Assembly (NCBI GenBank): GCA_021825365.1
Contig: JAKAHR010000003.1
Coordinates: 62,001-126,000 of the forward strand
DNA: 64,000 nt
Reading direction: 5' to 3'
DNA from: Nitrospirota bacterium
GTDB lineage: Bacteria; Nitrospirota; Thermodesulfovibrionia; Thermodesulfovibrionales; UBA6898
Under the pieces are notes generated by a model. It was not told where the DNA came from and searched no databases. It saw only the letters and a list, made by a program, of their open reading frames with translations. This document shows, in pieces, positions 41,836 through 49,935 of this stretch (position 1 is the first letter of the stretch; each line of letters begins with the position of its first letter). Both the position numbers and the translations under genes were made by a program.

Positions 41836-42966
41836 TCAGGGTTCCGGCAGCTTCTGGTTCGCGGGGATGACCATGATGAAGCTCGCGCCTCCGCCTTCCT
41901 CGTTCTCGGCCCTGATCGTCCCGCCGTGCTCGGTAATGATGCCATAGGTGATCGAGAGGCCGAGACCCGTGCCCTGGTCGACCGGCTTGGTGGTGAAGAA
42001 AGGGTCGAATATGCGGTCGATGAAATCCCGGGGTATGCCCGGCCCGTTGTCCGTTATCCGGACGGTGATCCTCCGGGTCTCTGCGTCATACGCCGTCTCG
42101 ATGACGAGCCGCCCCTGGACAGGCCGGTCCGCCATCGCCTGTTCGGCATTGACGAGGATGTTGACGATCGCCTGCTGGATCTGCTGTATGTCGAGAAAGG
42201 CCATAGGGATCTCGCCGTACCTGCGTACCACCTCGATATTGTGCACCCGCAGCCAGTAAGCCCTGAGCTCCAGCGCCTTTTCGATGATGTCGTTGACGTA
42301 CTCGAGGCTCCGGCAGGGCTTCTGCTGCCGCGAGAAGCACAGAAGGCTCTCGACGATCTTCCTGCACCTTTCCGCAGCGGTCCTGATCTTCACCGCCTCC
42401 GTCCTGACCGTCTCGTCGCCTGTCTTCATCGCGATCAGCTCCGCAAAACCCAGGATGCCGGTGAGGGGATTGTTGATCTCATGAGCCACGCCCGAGACGA
42501 GCTGCCCGATGGAAACGAGCTTGTAGGAGTGGTATATCTTGTCCCTGAGCCGTTTCATCTCGGTCACGTCCTTCATGATGCAGACGTAGACCTCCTCGTC
42601 GCCGAAGCTGGAAGGGAAGACGCTGATCATGTAGGTCTCGTCTCCCAGGACGATCTCGTCCAGCACCGGGGCCCTCGTGGCGATGGCGCGGTCCAGGGCG
42701 CATTTCTCGTGCGGCACTTCCAGGCTGAAGAGTTCGTTGATCCTCTGTCCCACCAGCTCCCGCGGGTGGGTGTTGAACCGGCGGGAAAAGGATGCGTTCA
42801 TCCTCCGCACCTTCCGGTCCCGGTCGATGACGAATATATAGTCCGAGATCGCGTCGATCGTCTCCTGCCACTGCATCTGGCTCGTCAGGATCTTCTCGAC
42901 CGCGATCTCTTTTTCGCGCTGGTTTTCCCGGCTTTCTTCCAGCTGGCCGCTTTGTTTGCCGTTCAT
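41836..42966 (-). CDS. PAS-domain sensor histidine kinase
   Basis: 376 residues, soluble. A PAS domain (AISDYIFVIDRDRKVRRMNA, about 40-140), a HisKA helix with SGVAHEINNPLTGILG (phospho-His near residue 161), and a HATPase domain with NILVNAEQAM (N box), DNGPGIP (G1), FDPFFTTKP (F box) and GTGLGLSI (G2). Senses a cytoplasmic cue. The two response regulators in the same operon are its likely partners. AGGAGGG precedes the ATG. Confidence 0.9.
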   Translation of the reverse strand: MNGKQSGQLEESRENQREKEIAVEKILTSQMQWQETIDAISDYIFVIDRDRKVRRMNASFSRRFNTHPRELVGQRINELFSLEVPHEKCALDRAIATRAPVLDEIVLGDETYMISVFPSSFGDEEVYVCIMKDVTEMKRLRDKIYHSYKLVSIGQLVSGVAHEINNPLTGILGFAELIAMKTGDETVRTEAVKIRTAAERCRKIVESLLCFSRQQKPCRSLEYVNDIIEKALELRAYWLRVHNIEVVRRYGEIPMAFLDIQQIQQAIVNILVNAEQAMADRPVQGRLVIETAYDAETRRITVRITDNGPGIPRDFIDRIFDPFFTTKPVDQGTGLGLSITYGIITEHGGTIRAENEEGGGASFIMVIPANQKLPEP

Positions 42967-43005
42967 GACTTTCCCTCCTCAGGAGATGCTGCCTGCTGTT
43001 TTCGC

Positions 43006-43692
43006 CTACAGGAGCGGGGACGTCTGGATCACGACGCTCACCCGCCTGTTCCGGGCCCTGCCCTCAGGCGACGTATTCGATGCGACAGGGCGGAATTCCG
43101 CATACCCGGAGGCCGACAGACGCGAAGGCGGGATCCGGTGCCGTGACAGGAAATATTCCAGCACACTGACGGCCCTCGCTGTCGACAACTCCCAGTTGCT
43201 GCCGTACCGGGACCGGGGACCGCTTATCGGGACATTGTCCGTGTGCCCTTCGATCACCACCTTGTTGGGGATGCCCCGGATGACGGCGGCGACGGCGTCC
43301 ATTGCCGGAAAGGCCGATTCCCTGATGGCCGACTGTCCCGGCTCAAAGACGATCCTGTCGCCCAGGGATACGACGACGCCCCGGTCATCCGTTGTAACGG
43401 AAACGTCCTCTGCCGGAAAATCTCTCAATGCCCGCGTGAGCTCGCTCCCGATGTCCACAAGGTCGCGCGGTACGGGCCTGACCCCTTCGATGATCTGGCG
43501 TGAGGCGGCGCCCTCCACCGACCTGAACGCGCTCCGCATCGACCCGGCGAAAAGGGCGAGCTTGCCGCTGTCGACCTGGCTGATGGCGTACATGGTCGTG
43601 AAGAAGGCGAACAGGAGGGTGACGAAGTCCGCATAGGAGATCACCCACCGGTCAGTCTGTTCGTCCTCTTCTGTCCTCCGCCTCTTTCTCAC
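43006..43692 (-). CDS. Second MotB-type stator protein (MotD-like)
   Basis: 228 residues. Membrane helix with the ion-binding Asp in VISYADFVTLLFAFFTTMYA, a short linker and an OmpA-like domain (VVIEGHTDNVPISG, NWELSTARAVSVLEY, RARNRRVSVVI). Differs from the downstream MotB in its helix and shorter linker, so the two may use different ions or loads. Partner of the MotA-type gene 32 nt upstream. Confidence 0.88.
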   Translation of the reverse strand: MRKRRRTEEDEQTDRWVISYADFVTLLFAFFTTMYAISQVDSGKLALFAGSMRSAFRSVEGAASRQIIEGVRPVPRDLVDIGSELTRALRDFPAEDVSVTTDDRGVVVSLGDRIVFEPGQSAIRESAFPAMDAVAAVIRGIPNKVVIEGHTDNVPISGPRSRYGSNWELSTARAVSVLEYFLSRHRIPPSRLSASGYAEFRPVASNTSPEGRARNRRVSVVIQTSPLL

Positions 43693-43724
43693 GCGTCATG
43701 CACCATCGGGCCGGGGCCGCACCG

Positions 43725-44552
43725 TTACAGGTACGTCGTCCCCGCCACCCGCTCCTTCTTCCGGTGTGCCCTCGCCTCCGCAGCCACCGTGCGGGGCTCT
43801 TCCCTTTCCTCGAGGAATACGCCGAGCCGCTCCCTCAGGTAGTGGGGGTTCATGCCCGCCTGTATGCCGATCACTCCCTCGACGATCATCTCCCGGACGG
43901 CGAGGTCCTGGTTCATCCGGTTGATCAGCTTCTTGGCGATCGGCAGAAGGATGAGGTTTGCCGACCCGACCCCGTAGATGGTCGCCACGAAGGCCACGGC
44001 GATGCCCGAGCCGAGTCGTGCCGGCTCCGCGAGGTTCTCCATCACATGGATCAGGCCGAGGACCGCGCCGATAATGCCGATCGTCGGAGCAAACCCGCCC
44101 GCCGTTTCATATACCCGCGCGAGCCTGCGCCGCTCCATCTCGCTGGTGATATTGTCCTGCTCCATCGTCTCCCGAAGCATCTTCGGGTTCATGTGATCGA
44201 GGGCGAGTGTCATCGATTTTCTGAAAAACGGGTCTTCGATCTTCCGGATCTCCCCGTCGAGGGCGATGAGACCGCTTCGCCGCGCAATGCCCGCATACCG
44301 TACCAGGTCATCGATAAGCCCGCGCGGATCGGCCCTGTCATCGAGGAATACCTGCCGGAGGGCGTGGCCCGCCTTCAGCACGTCGGACAGGGGAAAGCTC
44401 AGGAGGGTCGCGCCGAGCGTGCCGCCGAAGACGATCAGCGCGGCCGTCGGCTGCAGGATGGAGCTGAGCCTGCCGCTCTCAAGGTAGCTCCCTCCCGCGA
44501 CCGCGGCTATGCCGAGGATGATCCCTATGACGCTCGCACGGTTCATGTTCAT
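43725..44552 (-). CDS. Second MotA-type stator protein
   Basis: 275 residues, four membrane helices. SVIGIILGIAAVAGGSYLES at the start, FAPTIGIIGAVLGLIHVMEN and AVAFVATIYGVGSANLILLP are MotA/PomA landmarks. The PomA-like pattern suggests a MotC/PomA type. The ATG overlaps the PilZ gene stop (TGATG). Confidence 0.88.
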   Translation of the reverse strand: MNMNRASVIGIILGIAAVAGGSYLESGRLSSILQPTAALIVFGGTLGATLLSFPLSDVLKAGHALRQVFLDDRADPRGLIDDLVRYAGIARRSGLIALDGEIRKIEDPFFRKSMTLALDHMNPKMLRETMEQDNITSEMERRRLARVYETAGGFAPTIGIIGAVLGLIHVMENLAEPARLGSGIAVAFVATIYGVGSANLILLPIAKKLINRMNQDLAVREMIVEGVIGIQAGMNPHYLRERLGVFLEEREEPRTVAAEARAHRKKERVAGTTYL

Positions 44553-45319
44553 CAGCCGCCGCTTTCACGCTGTTTCTTCTTCCCCATGATCTGTCGCTGC
44601 CGGCTGAGGGCGTAGTGGATGATCTCGTCGCGCACCTCTTCGCCCATCTCGGCAAAATGCACGGCGACCTCTTTTTCACCCTCTCCCGCGTCCGAGACGC
44701 GCACGACGCGGCCGTAGGTGATAATGCCTGTCGGAGGAGAAGTCGGAAGGAGCAGTTTCAGTTCGACGGTTTCGCCTTCCCGTACGTCCTCCCTCGAGGT
44801 GAACCTGATGCCCGTGGCGCTGATATTGACGGCCCGGTCCCCTCCCTTCCCAAACCCCTCCTCATCCATATGCAGTTTCTTCAGGATGAGTCCCATCTTG
44901 GCGTTGATATCGCAGAGCATCTTCCAGAGGAGCGGGCTGACTGACCCGGGGTCCGGCGTGTCCCCGGACTCGCAGGACCCCGGGTCATAGCTGTGGAATA
45001 CCTTCGCCTTCAGGAACCCGGGTTCATTGTCGACCTTCGCCATGTCGACCGGGAAGACGTCGTCAACGCGGAAATACTCACGCCGTTCTGACCACATCCG
45101 GCGCAGCCTGAGGCGTCCGTCGTTCCCGTCGACGACCTTGCAGTAATTATCGCCGCCCGTGCCGCTCACGATCACGATCTGCCCCTCGCGCACCGGGCCG
45201 ATGCCGGGTGTTGCGGCCAGGACGATATCCGTGCCCTCGACGGACACGACGGCCGCGCTGTTGCGCACCGCATCGGCGGCGAGCCGGACCTGGGCGATAT
45301 CTCCGGCCTTAATCTCCAT
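44552..45319 (-). CDS. PilZ-domain c-di-GMP-binding protein (flagellar brake type)
   Basis: 255 residues. An N-terminal YcgR-like beta domain, then the PilZ domain: RREYFRV (RxxxR) and NISATGIRF, which has Asn in place of the usual Asp of DxSxxG. Binds cyclic di-GMP and may slow the motor. Lies directly between the HD-GYP gene (11-nt overlap) and the MotA-type gene, a telling setting for c-di-GMP control of stators. Confidence 0.82.
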   Translation of the reverse strand: MEIKAGDIAQVRLAADAVRNSAAVVSVEGTDIVLAATPGIGPVREGQIVIVSGTGGDNYCKVVDGNDGRLRLRRMWSERREYFRVDDVFPVDMAKVDNEPGFLKAKVFHSYDPGSCESGDTPDPGSVSPLLWKMLCDINAKMGLILKKLHMDEEGFGKGGDRAVNISATGIRFTSREDVREGETVELKLLLPTSPPTGIITYGRVVRVSDAGEGEKEVAVHFAEMGEEVRDEIIHYALSRQRQIMGKKKQRESGG

Positions 45320-46799
45320 TGGCGCCCCCCCTTCCCGCGGAGGTCTGGAGAAAAGCCCTGACCGCCTCGGCGTCGAACTGGGTGTTCATACAGCGTATCA
45401 GCTCGGCGACCGCGACCTCATGACTCAGCGCCCTGCGATAGGGACGCGACGAGGTCATGGCGTCGTACGTGTCGGCAACCTGTATGATCCGCACGATGAG
45501 CGGGGTCTGTTCGCCTTCCAGCCCGTCGGGATAGCCGGAGCCGTCCACCTTCTCATGGTGATGCCTGATGAGCTCCCTCTCCTTGGGGAAAAACTTGATC
45601 GGCTTGATGATGTTGTCGCCGATGACGGGGTGCTGCCGTATCTCCGCCATCTCTTCGTCGGTAAGCCGTCCGGGCTTCAGGAGCACGGTATCGCGCACCC
45701 CGATCTTCCCGATATCGTGGAGGTATCCGCCGAACCGTATGACGTCCTTCTCCTCGGCGGGCACCCCCATCACATCGGCGATCTGGAGGGAGTAGGAGAC
45801 GACCCGCTCCGAGTGGTGGCGGGTATAGACGTCGCGCGCCTCGATGCTCGTGACGAGCGCCTTCAGGGTATTGACGAGGTTGTTGTAGAAGACCTCATAC
45901 AGGGCGTTATTTTCGATCCGCAGCGCCGCCTTCTTCGCAAAGGCGAGGGCCAGGGATATCTCGGATTCGGTAAAGGCGGTGCCGTCCGCCTTGTTCGACA
46001 GGCTGAGGACCGCGAAGGCGTCATCGTTCATAATAAAGGGGATGGAAAAAAACGGGGAGGCGAGCGGGACGCCGGTGTGGGGGTTCACCTCCCCGGGTAA
46101 GGCGATGTAGTAATTCCCGCTCTGCAGGACCCTTTCGAAGAGCGAGCCGTCTATCGGGATATGCCGCTGCAGGACGCCGAGTCCGCACTCGATCTTGAGG
46201 GATCCGTTTTCGACGATGCCGAAGGACGCCTCCTTGACGACGAGCAGACGCGCTGTCATCTCGACGATCTTCTCGTAGATCTCCTTGTTGCTGTACATGC
46301 CGTCGAGTTCGGTCGTTATGGTATGGAACATGCCGATCTCGTGGAGATTGCTGAAGAGCTCGGTATTGAGCCTGCCGATCGTCGCCTGGGAATCCAAGGG
46401 GGACGAAAGCCGGCCCAGGAGCCTCTTCTCGCCCACAATCTTGTCCGCAACCGATATGACCGTATTGATATTGAAAGGCTTGGTGATGAAGTCCCGGGCC
46501 CCCTCCTTCATCGCGTTGATCGCGCTCTCGATGGTCGAGAAACTCGTGATGACGACGACCGAGAGCGAGGGATTGATGCGCTTTGTCTCGCGCAACAGGT
46601 CCATGCCGTTGAGCCGCGGCATGGTGAGGTCGGTAAATACCATGTCGTACTCATGGGTCCTGACCTTCTCGACGCCCTCCAGGCCGTCCACGGCCACATC
46701 CGTCCCGTAGCCGCCCACGCTCCCCAGGATGTTGCTCAGGACGTCCCGGACGATCGGATCGTCGTCAACGATGAGTACTCTCCCCTTTTCCATTTCCAC
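45309..46799 (-). CDS. Response regulator with GAF and HD-GYP output (c-di-GMP phosphodiesterase)
   Basis: 496 residues. Receiver domain (VLIVDDDP, phospho-Asp in MVFTDLTMPR, Lys in ITKPFN), a GAF-like domain at about 160-320, and a C-terminal HD-GYP domain with HHSERV, HDIGKIG, HHHEKVDGSGYPDGL and ADTYDAMTS. All metal-binding and GYP residues are present, so c-di-GMP hydrolysis is expected. The first codon is GTG at 46799 or ATG at 46793; it overlaps the previous gene by about 35 nt. Confidence 0.92.
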   Translation of the reverse strand: MEMEKGRVLIVDDDPIVRDVLSNILGSVGGYGTDVAVDGLEGVEKVRTHEYDMVFTDLTMPRLNGMDLLRETKRINPSLSVVVITSFSTIESAINAMKEGARDFITKPFNINTVISVADKIVGEKRLLGRLSSPLDSQATIGRLNTELFSNLHEIGMFHTITTELDGMYSNKEIYEKIVEMTARLLVVKEASFGIVENGSLKIECGLGVLQRHIPIDGSLFERVLQSGNYYIALPGEVNPHTGVPLASPFFSIPFIMNDDAFAVLSLSNKADGTAFTESEISLALAFAKKAALRIENNALYEVFYNNLVNTLKALVTSIEARDVYTRHHSERVVSYSLQIADVMGVPAEEKDVIRFGGYLHDIGKIGVRDTVLLKPGRLTDEEMAEIRQHPVIGDNIIKPIKFFPKERELIRHHHEKVDGSGYPDGLEGEQTPLIVRIIQVADTYDAMTSSRPYRRALSHEVAVAELIRCMNTQFDAEAVRAFLQTSAGRGGANGD

Positions 46800-47364
46800 G
46801 GATCAGCCTTTCCTTGAGGATATCTGTCTCTTGCGGCGTCAGCACGTTCATCATCTTGAGTTTTTCGAGGCGCTCGAGCCATCCGGTCGTAACATCCGGC
46901 CGATGACCGTCGGCGATGCTCTTGAGCATTTCCATGTCCCGGTAGGTGTCCCGGAGGCACTGCGCCAACTCTCTCTTGTCGCTGATGAGAAGCGCCCGCT
47001 GGAAGGCCCTCTCCGCAACGAGGGTTATCTCCTGCCCCTTGAAAGGCTTCGTCAGGTAATAGTAGGCCCCCTCCTTGATCGCCTCGAGGGTCGTATCGAG
47101 GGTGCCGTAAGCGGTCAGGATAACCACCGCACAGTCCGGGTTTGCCCTTACCGCGTACCGGAGCACCTCGATGCCGTCCGCGCCGGGCATGCGGAGGTCG
47201 GTGATCACCAACTGCACCTCCTCGATCCGGAGGGCCCGTATGGCGTCGAGGCCGTCGCGGGCCGAAACGACCGCATATCCCTCCCGTGTCAGGAGGGAGC
47301 AGATCACGTCCCTGGCTATCTCGTCATCGTCGGCGACGAGTATCTTAAAATCCTGTTTATCCAC
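46765..47364 (-). CDS. Response regulator, receiver domain with short helical C-terminus
   Basis: 199 residues from GTG at 47364. KILVADDDEIARD, phospho-Asp in LVITDLRMPG, Thr/Lys in LTAYG and LTKPFK. The C-terminal 70 residues are helical and not a known DNA-binding domain. The GTG start overlaps the stop of the small upstream gene (GTGGATAA). Longer in-frame starts run through that gene and are rejected. Probably works with the histidine kinase of this operon. Confidence 0.83.
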   Translation of the reverse strand: MDKQDFKILVADDDEIARDVICSLLTREGYAVVSARDGLDAIRALRIEEVQLVITDLRMPGADGIEVLRYAVRANPDCAVVILTAYGTLDTTLEAIKEGAYYYLTKPFKGQEITLVAERAFQRALLISDKRELAQCLRDTYRDMEMLKSIADGHRPDVTTGWLERLEKLKMMNVLTPQETDILKERLIRGNGKGESTHR

Positions 47365-47563
47365 TCTGTTTTGCGTCCCGTATCCTTTCCAGAACCTCGC
47401 TCTTTGTCTGGTCGAGTATCTGCTTTTTCTTCGCCTCCGCAGAGATCGTGACAACGTCCTGCGGCTCATTCTGCTCTCTTTCGAGAAGCGTGGAGGGCTT
47501 TATCTTGGACACCCTGCTGTAGAGCTTTCCCACTTCGTCGAGTTGAAACGGCAACACTGTCAT
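47357..47563 (-). CDS. Small flagellar-region protein, FlgM-like segment
   Basis: 68 residues. MTVLPFQLDEVGKLYSRVSK starts it; the middle DVVTISAEAKKKQI resembles the DxVxIS motif of FlgM anti-sigma-28 factors, but the long C-terminal FlgM helix is missing. An excellent AGGAGG site supports the ATG at 47563. First gene of the minus-strand motility operon, with its own sigma-28-type promoter. Whether it binds sigma-28 is open. Confidence 0.65.
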   Translation of the reverse strand: MTVLPFQLDEVGKLYSRVSKIKPSTLLEREQNEPQDVVTISAEAKKKQILDQTKSEVLERIRDAKQSG

Positions 47564-47609
47564 GGCCACACCTCCTGCTGCCCGCGGGTCTGCCTGCGCA
47601 CCCACATCT

Positions 47610-47637
47610 CTATCGGAAGCTTGCCGTCAAAACTTTA
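47610..47637 (-). promoter_or_regulatory. Sigma-28-type promoter of the motility operon
   Basis: Minus strand TAAAGTTT (47637-47630), 12 nt, TCCGATAG (47617-47610). Almost the same hexamers as the flagellin promoter, with a spacer 1 nt longer. Confidence 0.55.
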
Positions 47638-47648
47638 ACATCCGCCGA

Positions 47649-47688
47649 CCGGGCGGCCTGCTTCCTTATTATTTTAAGGCCGCCCCGG
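47649..47688. promoter_or_regulatory. Inverted repeat between divergent sigma-28 promoters
   Basis: CCGGGCGGCC (47649-47658) and GGCCGCCCCGG (47678-47688), complementary apart from one extra C, flank a 19-nt AT-rich centre. It lies midway between the two promoters and has no gene. It could be a regulator-binding site or a transcript hairpin. Confidence 0.45.
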
Positions 47689-47694
47689 CGGGGC

Positions 47695-47721
47695 TAAAGT
47701 TTTGGCAGGATGTTCCGATAC
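47695..47721 (+). promoter_or_regulatory. Sigma-28 promoter of the flagellin gene
   Basis: TAAAGTTT (47695-47702), 11 nt, TCCGATAC (47714-47721), close to the consensus TAAAGTTT-N11-GCCGATAA. Gives a leader of about 145 nt. Confidence 0.85.
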
Positions 47722-47824
47722 GAGAAACAGAAGGCAGAACCCGGTGGTCAGAAAGGAGGCTCGGCAGGGGGATTGACCACGACGTACGGAATGGAACAGG
47801 GAGTAATCGCAGTATTAACAACAC

Positions 47825-47843
47825 GCCGGCAAGAAATGCCGGC
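47825..47843 (+). promoter_or_regulatory. Hairpin in the flagellin mRNA leader
   Basis: GCCGGC-AAGAAAT-GCCGGC, a 6-bp stem with 7-nt loop ending 15 nt before the AAAGGAGA ribosome binding site. May affect translation or stability of the flagellin message. Confidence 0.45.
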
Positions 47844-47871
47844 AGCAATGTCCTAGAAAAGGAGATTTACC

Positions 47872-48663
47872 ATGGCTATCAGTGACATATCCCTAACAAC
47901 CGGAATGCGGAGCAACCTCATGAGCCTGCAGGCGACTACCGACCTGCTGAACAGGACCCAGGAACGCCTCTCCACAGGCAAGAAGGTCAATACCGCACTC
48001 GACAACCCCACGGCGTTCTTTGCAGCAAAGGCCCTTTCAGACAGGGCATCCGACCTTTCGGCTCTCAAAGACGGCATGGGCCAGGCGATCGAAACCATCA
48101 AGGCCGCAGATGCGGGCATCAAGGGCGCGACGAATATTCTTTCCGCAGCCAAAGGTCTCGCACAGTCGGCTTACACCTCCGCCGACACCGCCACCCTGGC
48201 GACCCAGTTCAACGACCTCATGGGCGAGCTGGACCACCTGGTGGCTGATTCGGGATACCAGGGCGTCAACCTCATCAACGGCGACAGCCTCGCGGTAAAG
48301 TTCGAGGGATCGACACTTACCATCACCGGCGTGAAGGAAGATGCGGCAACCCTCGGTATCGCCACCGCCAACTTTTCCTCGACAGGCGGGATTGACTCGG
48401 CCATCAGCAACATCGGGGCCGCTCTCAGCACGCTGCGTACCGACGCGGCATCCCTGTCGGCCAACCTCAGCGTCATCCAGACCAGGCAGGACTTCACCCA
48501 GTCCATGATGAACGTCCTGATGGAAGGCTCTGACAAGCTCACCCTCGCCGATATGAACGAGGAAGGGGCAAACATGCTGATGCTGCAGACCCGCCAGTCT
48601 CTGGGCACCACGGCACTGAGCCTGTCTGCACAGGCAGCACAGTCTGTCCTGAGGTTGTTCTAG
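47872..48663 (+). CDS. fliC: Flagellin
   Basis: 263 residues. An N-terminal helical domain (NLMSLQATTDLLNRTQERLS, TGKKVNTALDNP) and a C-terminal one (QSLGTTALSLSAQAAQSVLR) form the D0/D1 core, with only a short beta segment in the middle (residues 135-190). The outer D2/D3 domains are therefore nearly absent, as in compact flagellins. Ser/Thr-rich surface stretches such as ATANFSSTGG could carry O-glycans. AAAGGAGA lies before the ATG. Confidence 0.95.
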   Translation: MAISDISLTTGMRSNLMSLQATTDLLNRTQERLSTGKKVNTALDNPTAFFAAKALSDRASDLSALKDGMGQAIETIKAADAGIKGATNILSAAKGLAQSAYTSADTATLATQFNDLMGELDHLVADSGYQGVNLINGDSLAVKFEGSTLTITGVKEDAATLGIATANFSSTGGIDSAISNIGAALSTLRTDAASLSANLSVIQTRQDFTQSMMNVLMEGSDKLTLADMNEEGANMLMLQTRQSLGTTALSLSAQAAQSVLRLF

Positions 48664-48675
48664 ACTTAGCAGCCT

Positions 48676-48703
48676 CCGGGGGGAGGGAGTACCCTCCCCC
48701 CGG
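48676..48703 (+). other. Strong GC-rich hairpin after the flagellin gene
   Basis: A perfect 12-bp inverted repeat CCGGGGGGAGGG / CCCTCCCCCCGG with an AGTA loop, 12 nt after the flagellin stop. AAAA rather than a T tract follows, so it is not a standard terminator. It could protect the flagellin mRNA 3' end while allowing some read-through into the next gene. Confidence 0.6.
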
Positions 48704-48723
48704 AAAAGGTCGTGAGGTGTGCC

Positions 48724-49446
48724 ATGTCAATACATAGTATAGGCGGCCTTCAGGTCCCTGCAACTACCCCGGGGAATACCGGGGTCCGCAGGACGAGGAC
48801 GCCCGCCCCGGGGGGGACGGAATCCAACGGGACACGCGCGCCCTCAGGAGATCGGGCATCCATCGGAGCGCATGTTGTCAACAAGGACCTCAACGGTCTC
48901 GCCAAGGCGGTCCGGGTTGCCGACGAGACGATGGTGGCGATACGAGACTATATTACAGCGATCAAGAAACGGCTCTCGACGATCGTCAAGGATTATCCGC
49001 CCTTTCCTCCCGGAAGCGAGGAGCGGGTCCAGGCCCTGAAGACTATCGCGGCATTCAGGAGGGAGATCATTCAGCTGTCAGCGCCGGATAACCATCCGGA
49101 TGCGGCTCAGGCCGCGGCCGGGGCGGCAAAGGCAATGGGGCGGCAGATACACGCCGGGGTGTCCGGGATCGAGATCCCTTCACTGCCGGAGACCGCCTCC
49201 AATAAGGAGATCGCGGCGGCGATGACCAGTCTGGATGATGCCCAGAAGGCCCTGGAAACCAGACGCAGGGAACTCCGGAAGGCTGCTATCGAGATGATTG
49301 ACGCCTCGGTAGATTCATCCGGTCAGCTGGGGGGCATGTCGGACAGTTCGGCAGAGGTCCGGTCCCGGGAGATCACCCAGGCGATACCGGAGGAACAGGG
49401 ACAGGGCTTCACCCAGGACCATCAGCTCCTGTCAGGACTCGTGTAG
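48724..49446 (+). CDS. Uncharacterised flagellin-operon protein
   Basis: 240 residues. A Pro/Gly/Thr-rich N-terminal 50 residues, then mostly helical, with a middle segment KRLSTIVKDYPPFPPGSEER and a helix pair ending RRELRKAAIEMIDASV. The helices around a DYPPFPPGSEERVQ kink recall small flagellar-region proteins of unknown role. GTGAGGTG precedes the ATG at 48724; GTG at 48712 lacks support. Set between flagellin and flaF on the same strand, so a role in flagellin handling or filament structure is likely, but I do not recognise a family. Confidence 0.65.
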   Translation: MSIHSIGGLQVPATTPGNTGVRRTRTPAPGGTESNGTRAPSGDRASIGAHVVNKDLNGLAKAVRVADETMVAIRDYITAIKKRLSTIVKDYPPFPPGSEERVQALKTIAAFRREIIQLSAPDNHPDAAQAAAGAAKAMGRQIHAGVSGIEIPSLPETASNKEIAAAMTSLDDAQKALETRRRELRKAAIEMIDASVDSSGQLGGMSDSSAEVRSREITQAIPEEQGQGFTQDHQLLSGLV

Positions 49447-49543
49447 CCCGGGAAGGCGACGCCACGAACGTCACCGCGCAGGGGCTCCCGCCCCTGGTGC
49501 ACCCGGGGAAGAAATTATGCACCCTATAAGGAGGCAATCAGGC

Positions 49544-49924
49544 ATGTACGCAAACCAGCTCGAGGCATATCGCACCGTCCAGAAGACGACCATGTCCGAC
49601 CGGGAGATCGAGGCAGCGGTCCTCACCAAGGCGGCAAACAAGCTGAAACAGTGCCAGGACAACTGGGACGATCCCGACAGCCGGGAGAAACTCGACGAGG
49701 CGCTGAAGTTCAACCAGCTCCTCTGGAGCATCTTCCAGAGCGAACTGGCAAAACCCGATCATCCTCTTCCGAAGAATCTCCGGGAGGACGTACTCAATCT
49801 CAGCCTCTTCATCGACAAGCGGATACTCGAAATCATGGCGTATCCATCCCCTGAAAAACTCACCGCCATCATCAATATAAACCTCAACATCGCGGCCGGG
49901 TTGCGGGGCTCACCCTCCGAATAG
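49544..49924 (+). CDS. flaF: Flagellar biosynthesis regulator FlaF
   Basis: 126 residues. YANQLEAYRTVQKTTMSDRE, NQLLWSIFQSEL, LREDVLNLSLFIDKRILEIM are the FlaF family landmarks. FlaF is needed for flagellin secretion or translation control in alphaproteobacteria, where it acts with FlbT; no flbT is seen in this window. Start at the second ATG (49544) after AAGGAGG; the ATG at 49517 would begin before the ribosome binding site. Confidence 0.88.
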   Translation: MYANQLEAYRTVQKTTMSDREIEAAVLTKAANKLKQCQDNWDDPDSREKLDEALKFNQLLWSIFQSELAKPDHPLPKNLREDVLNLSLFIDKRILEIMAYPSPEKLTAIININLNIAAGLRGSPSE

Positions 49925-49935
49925 CCGACGCGGCA

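Noticed and set aside
48676-48703. Rho-independent terminator after flagellin
   Set aside because: No T tract follows the stem on the plus strand; kept only as a hairpin.
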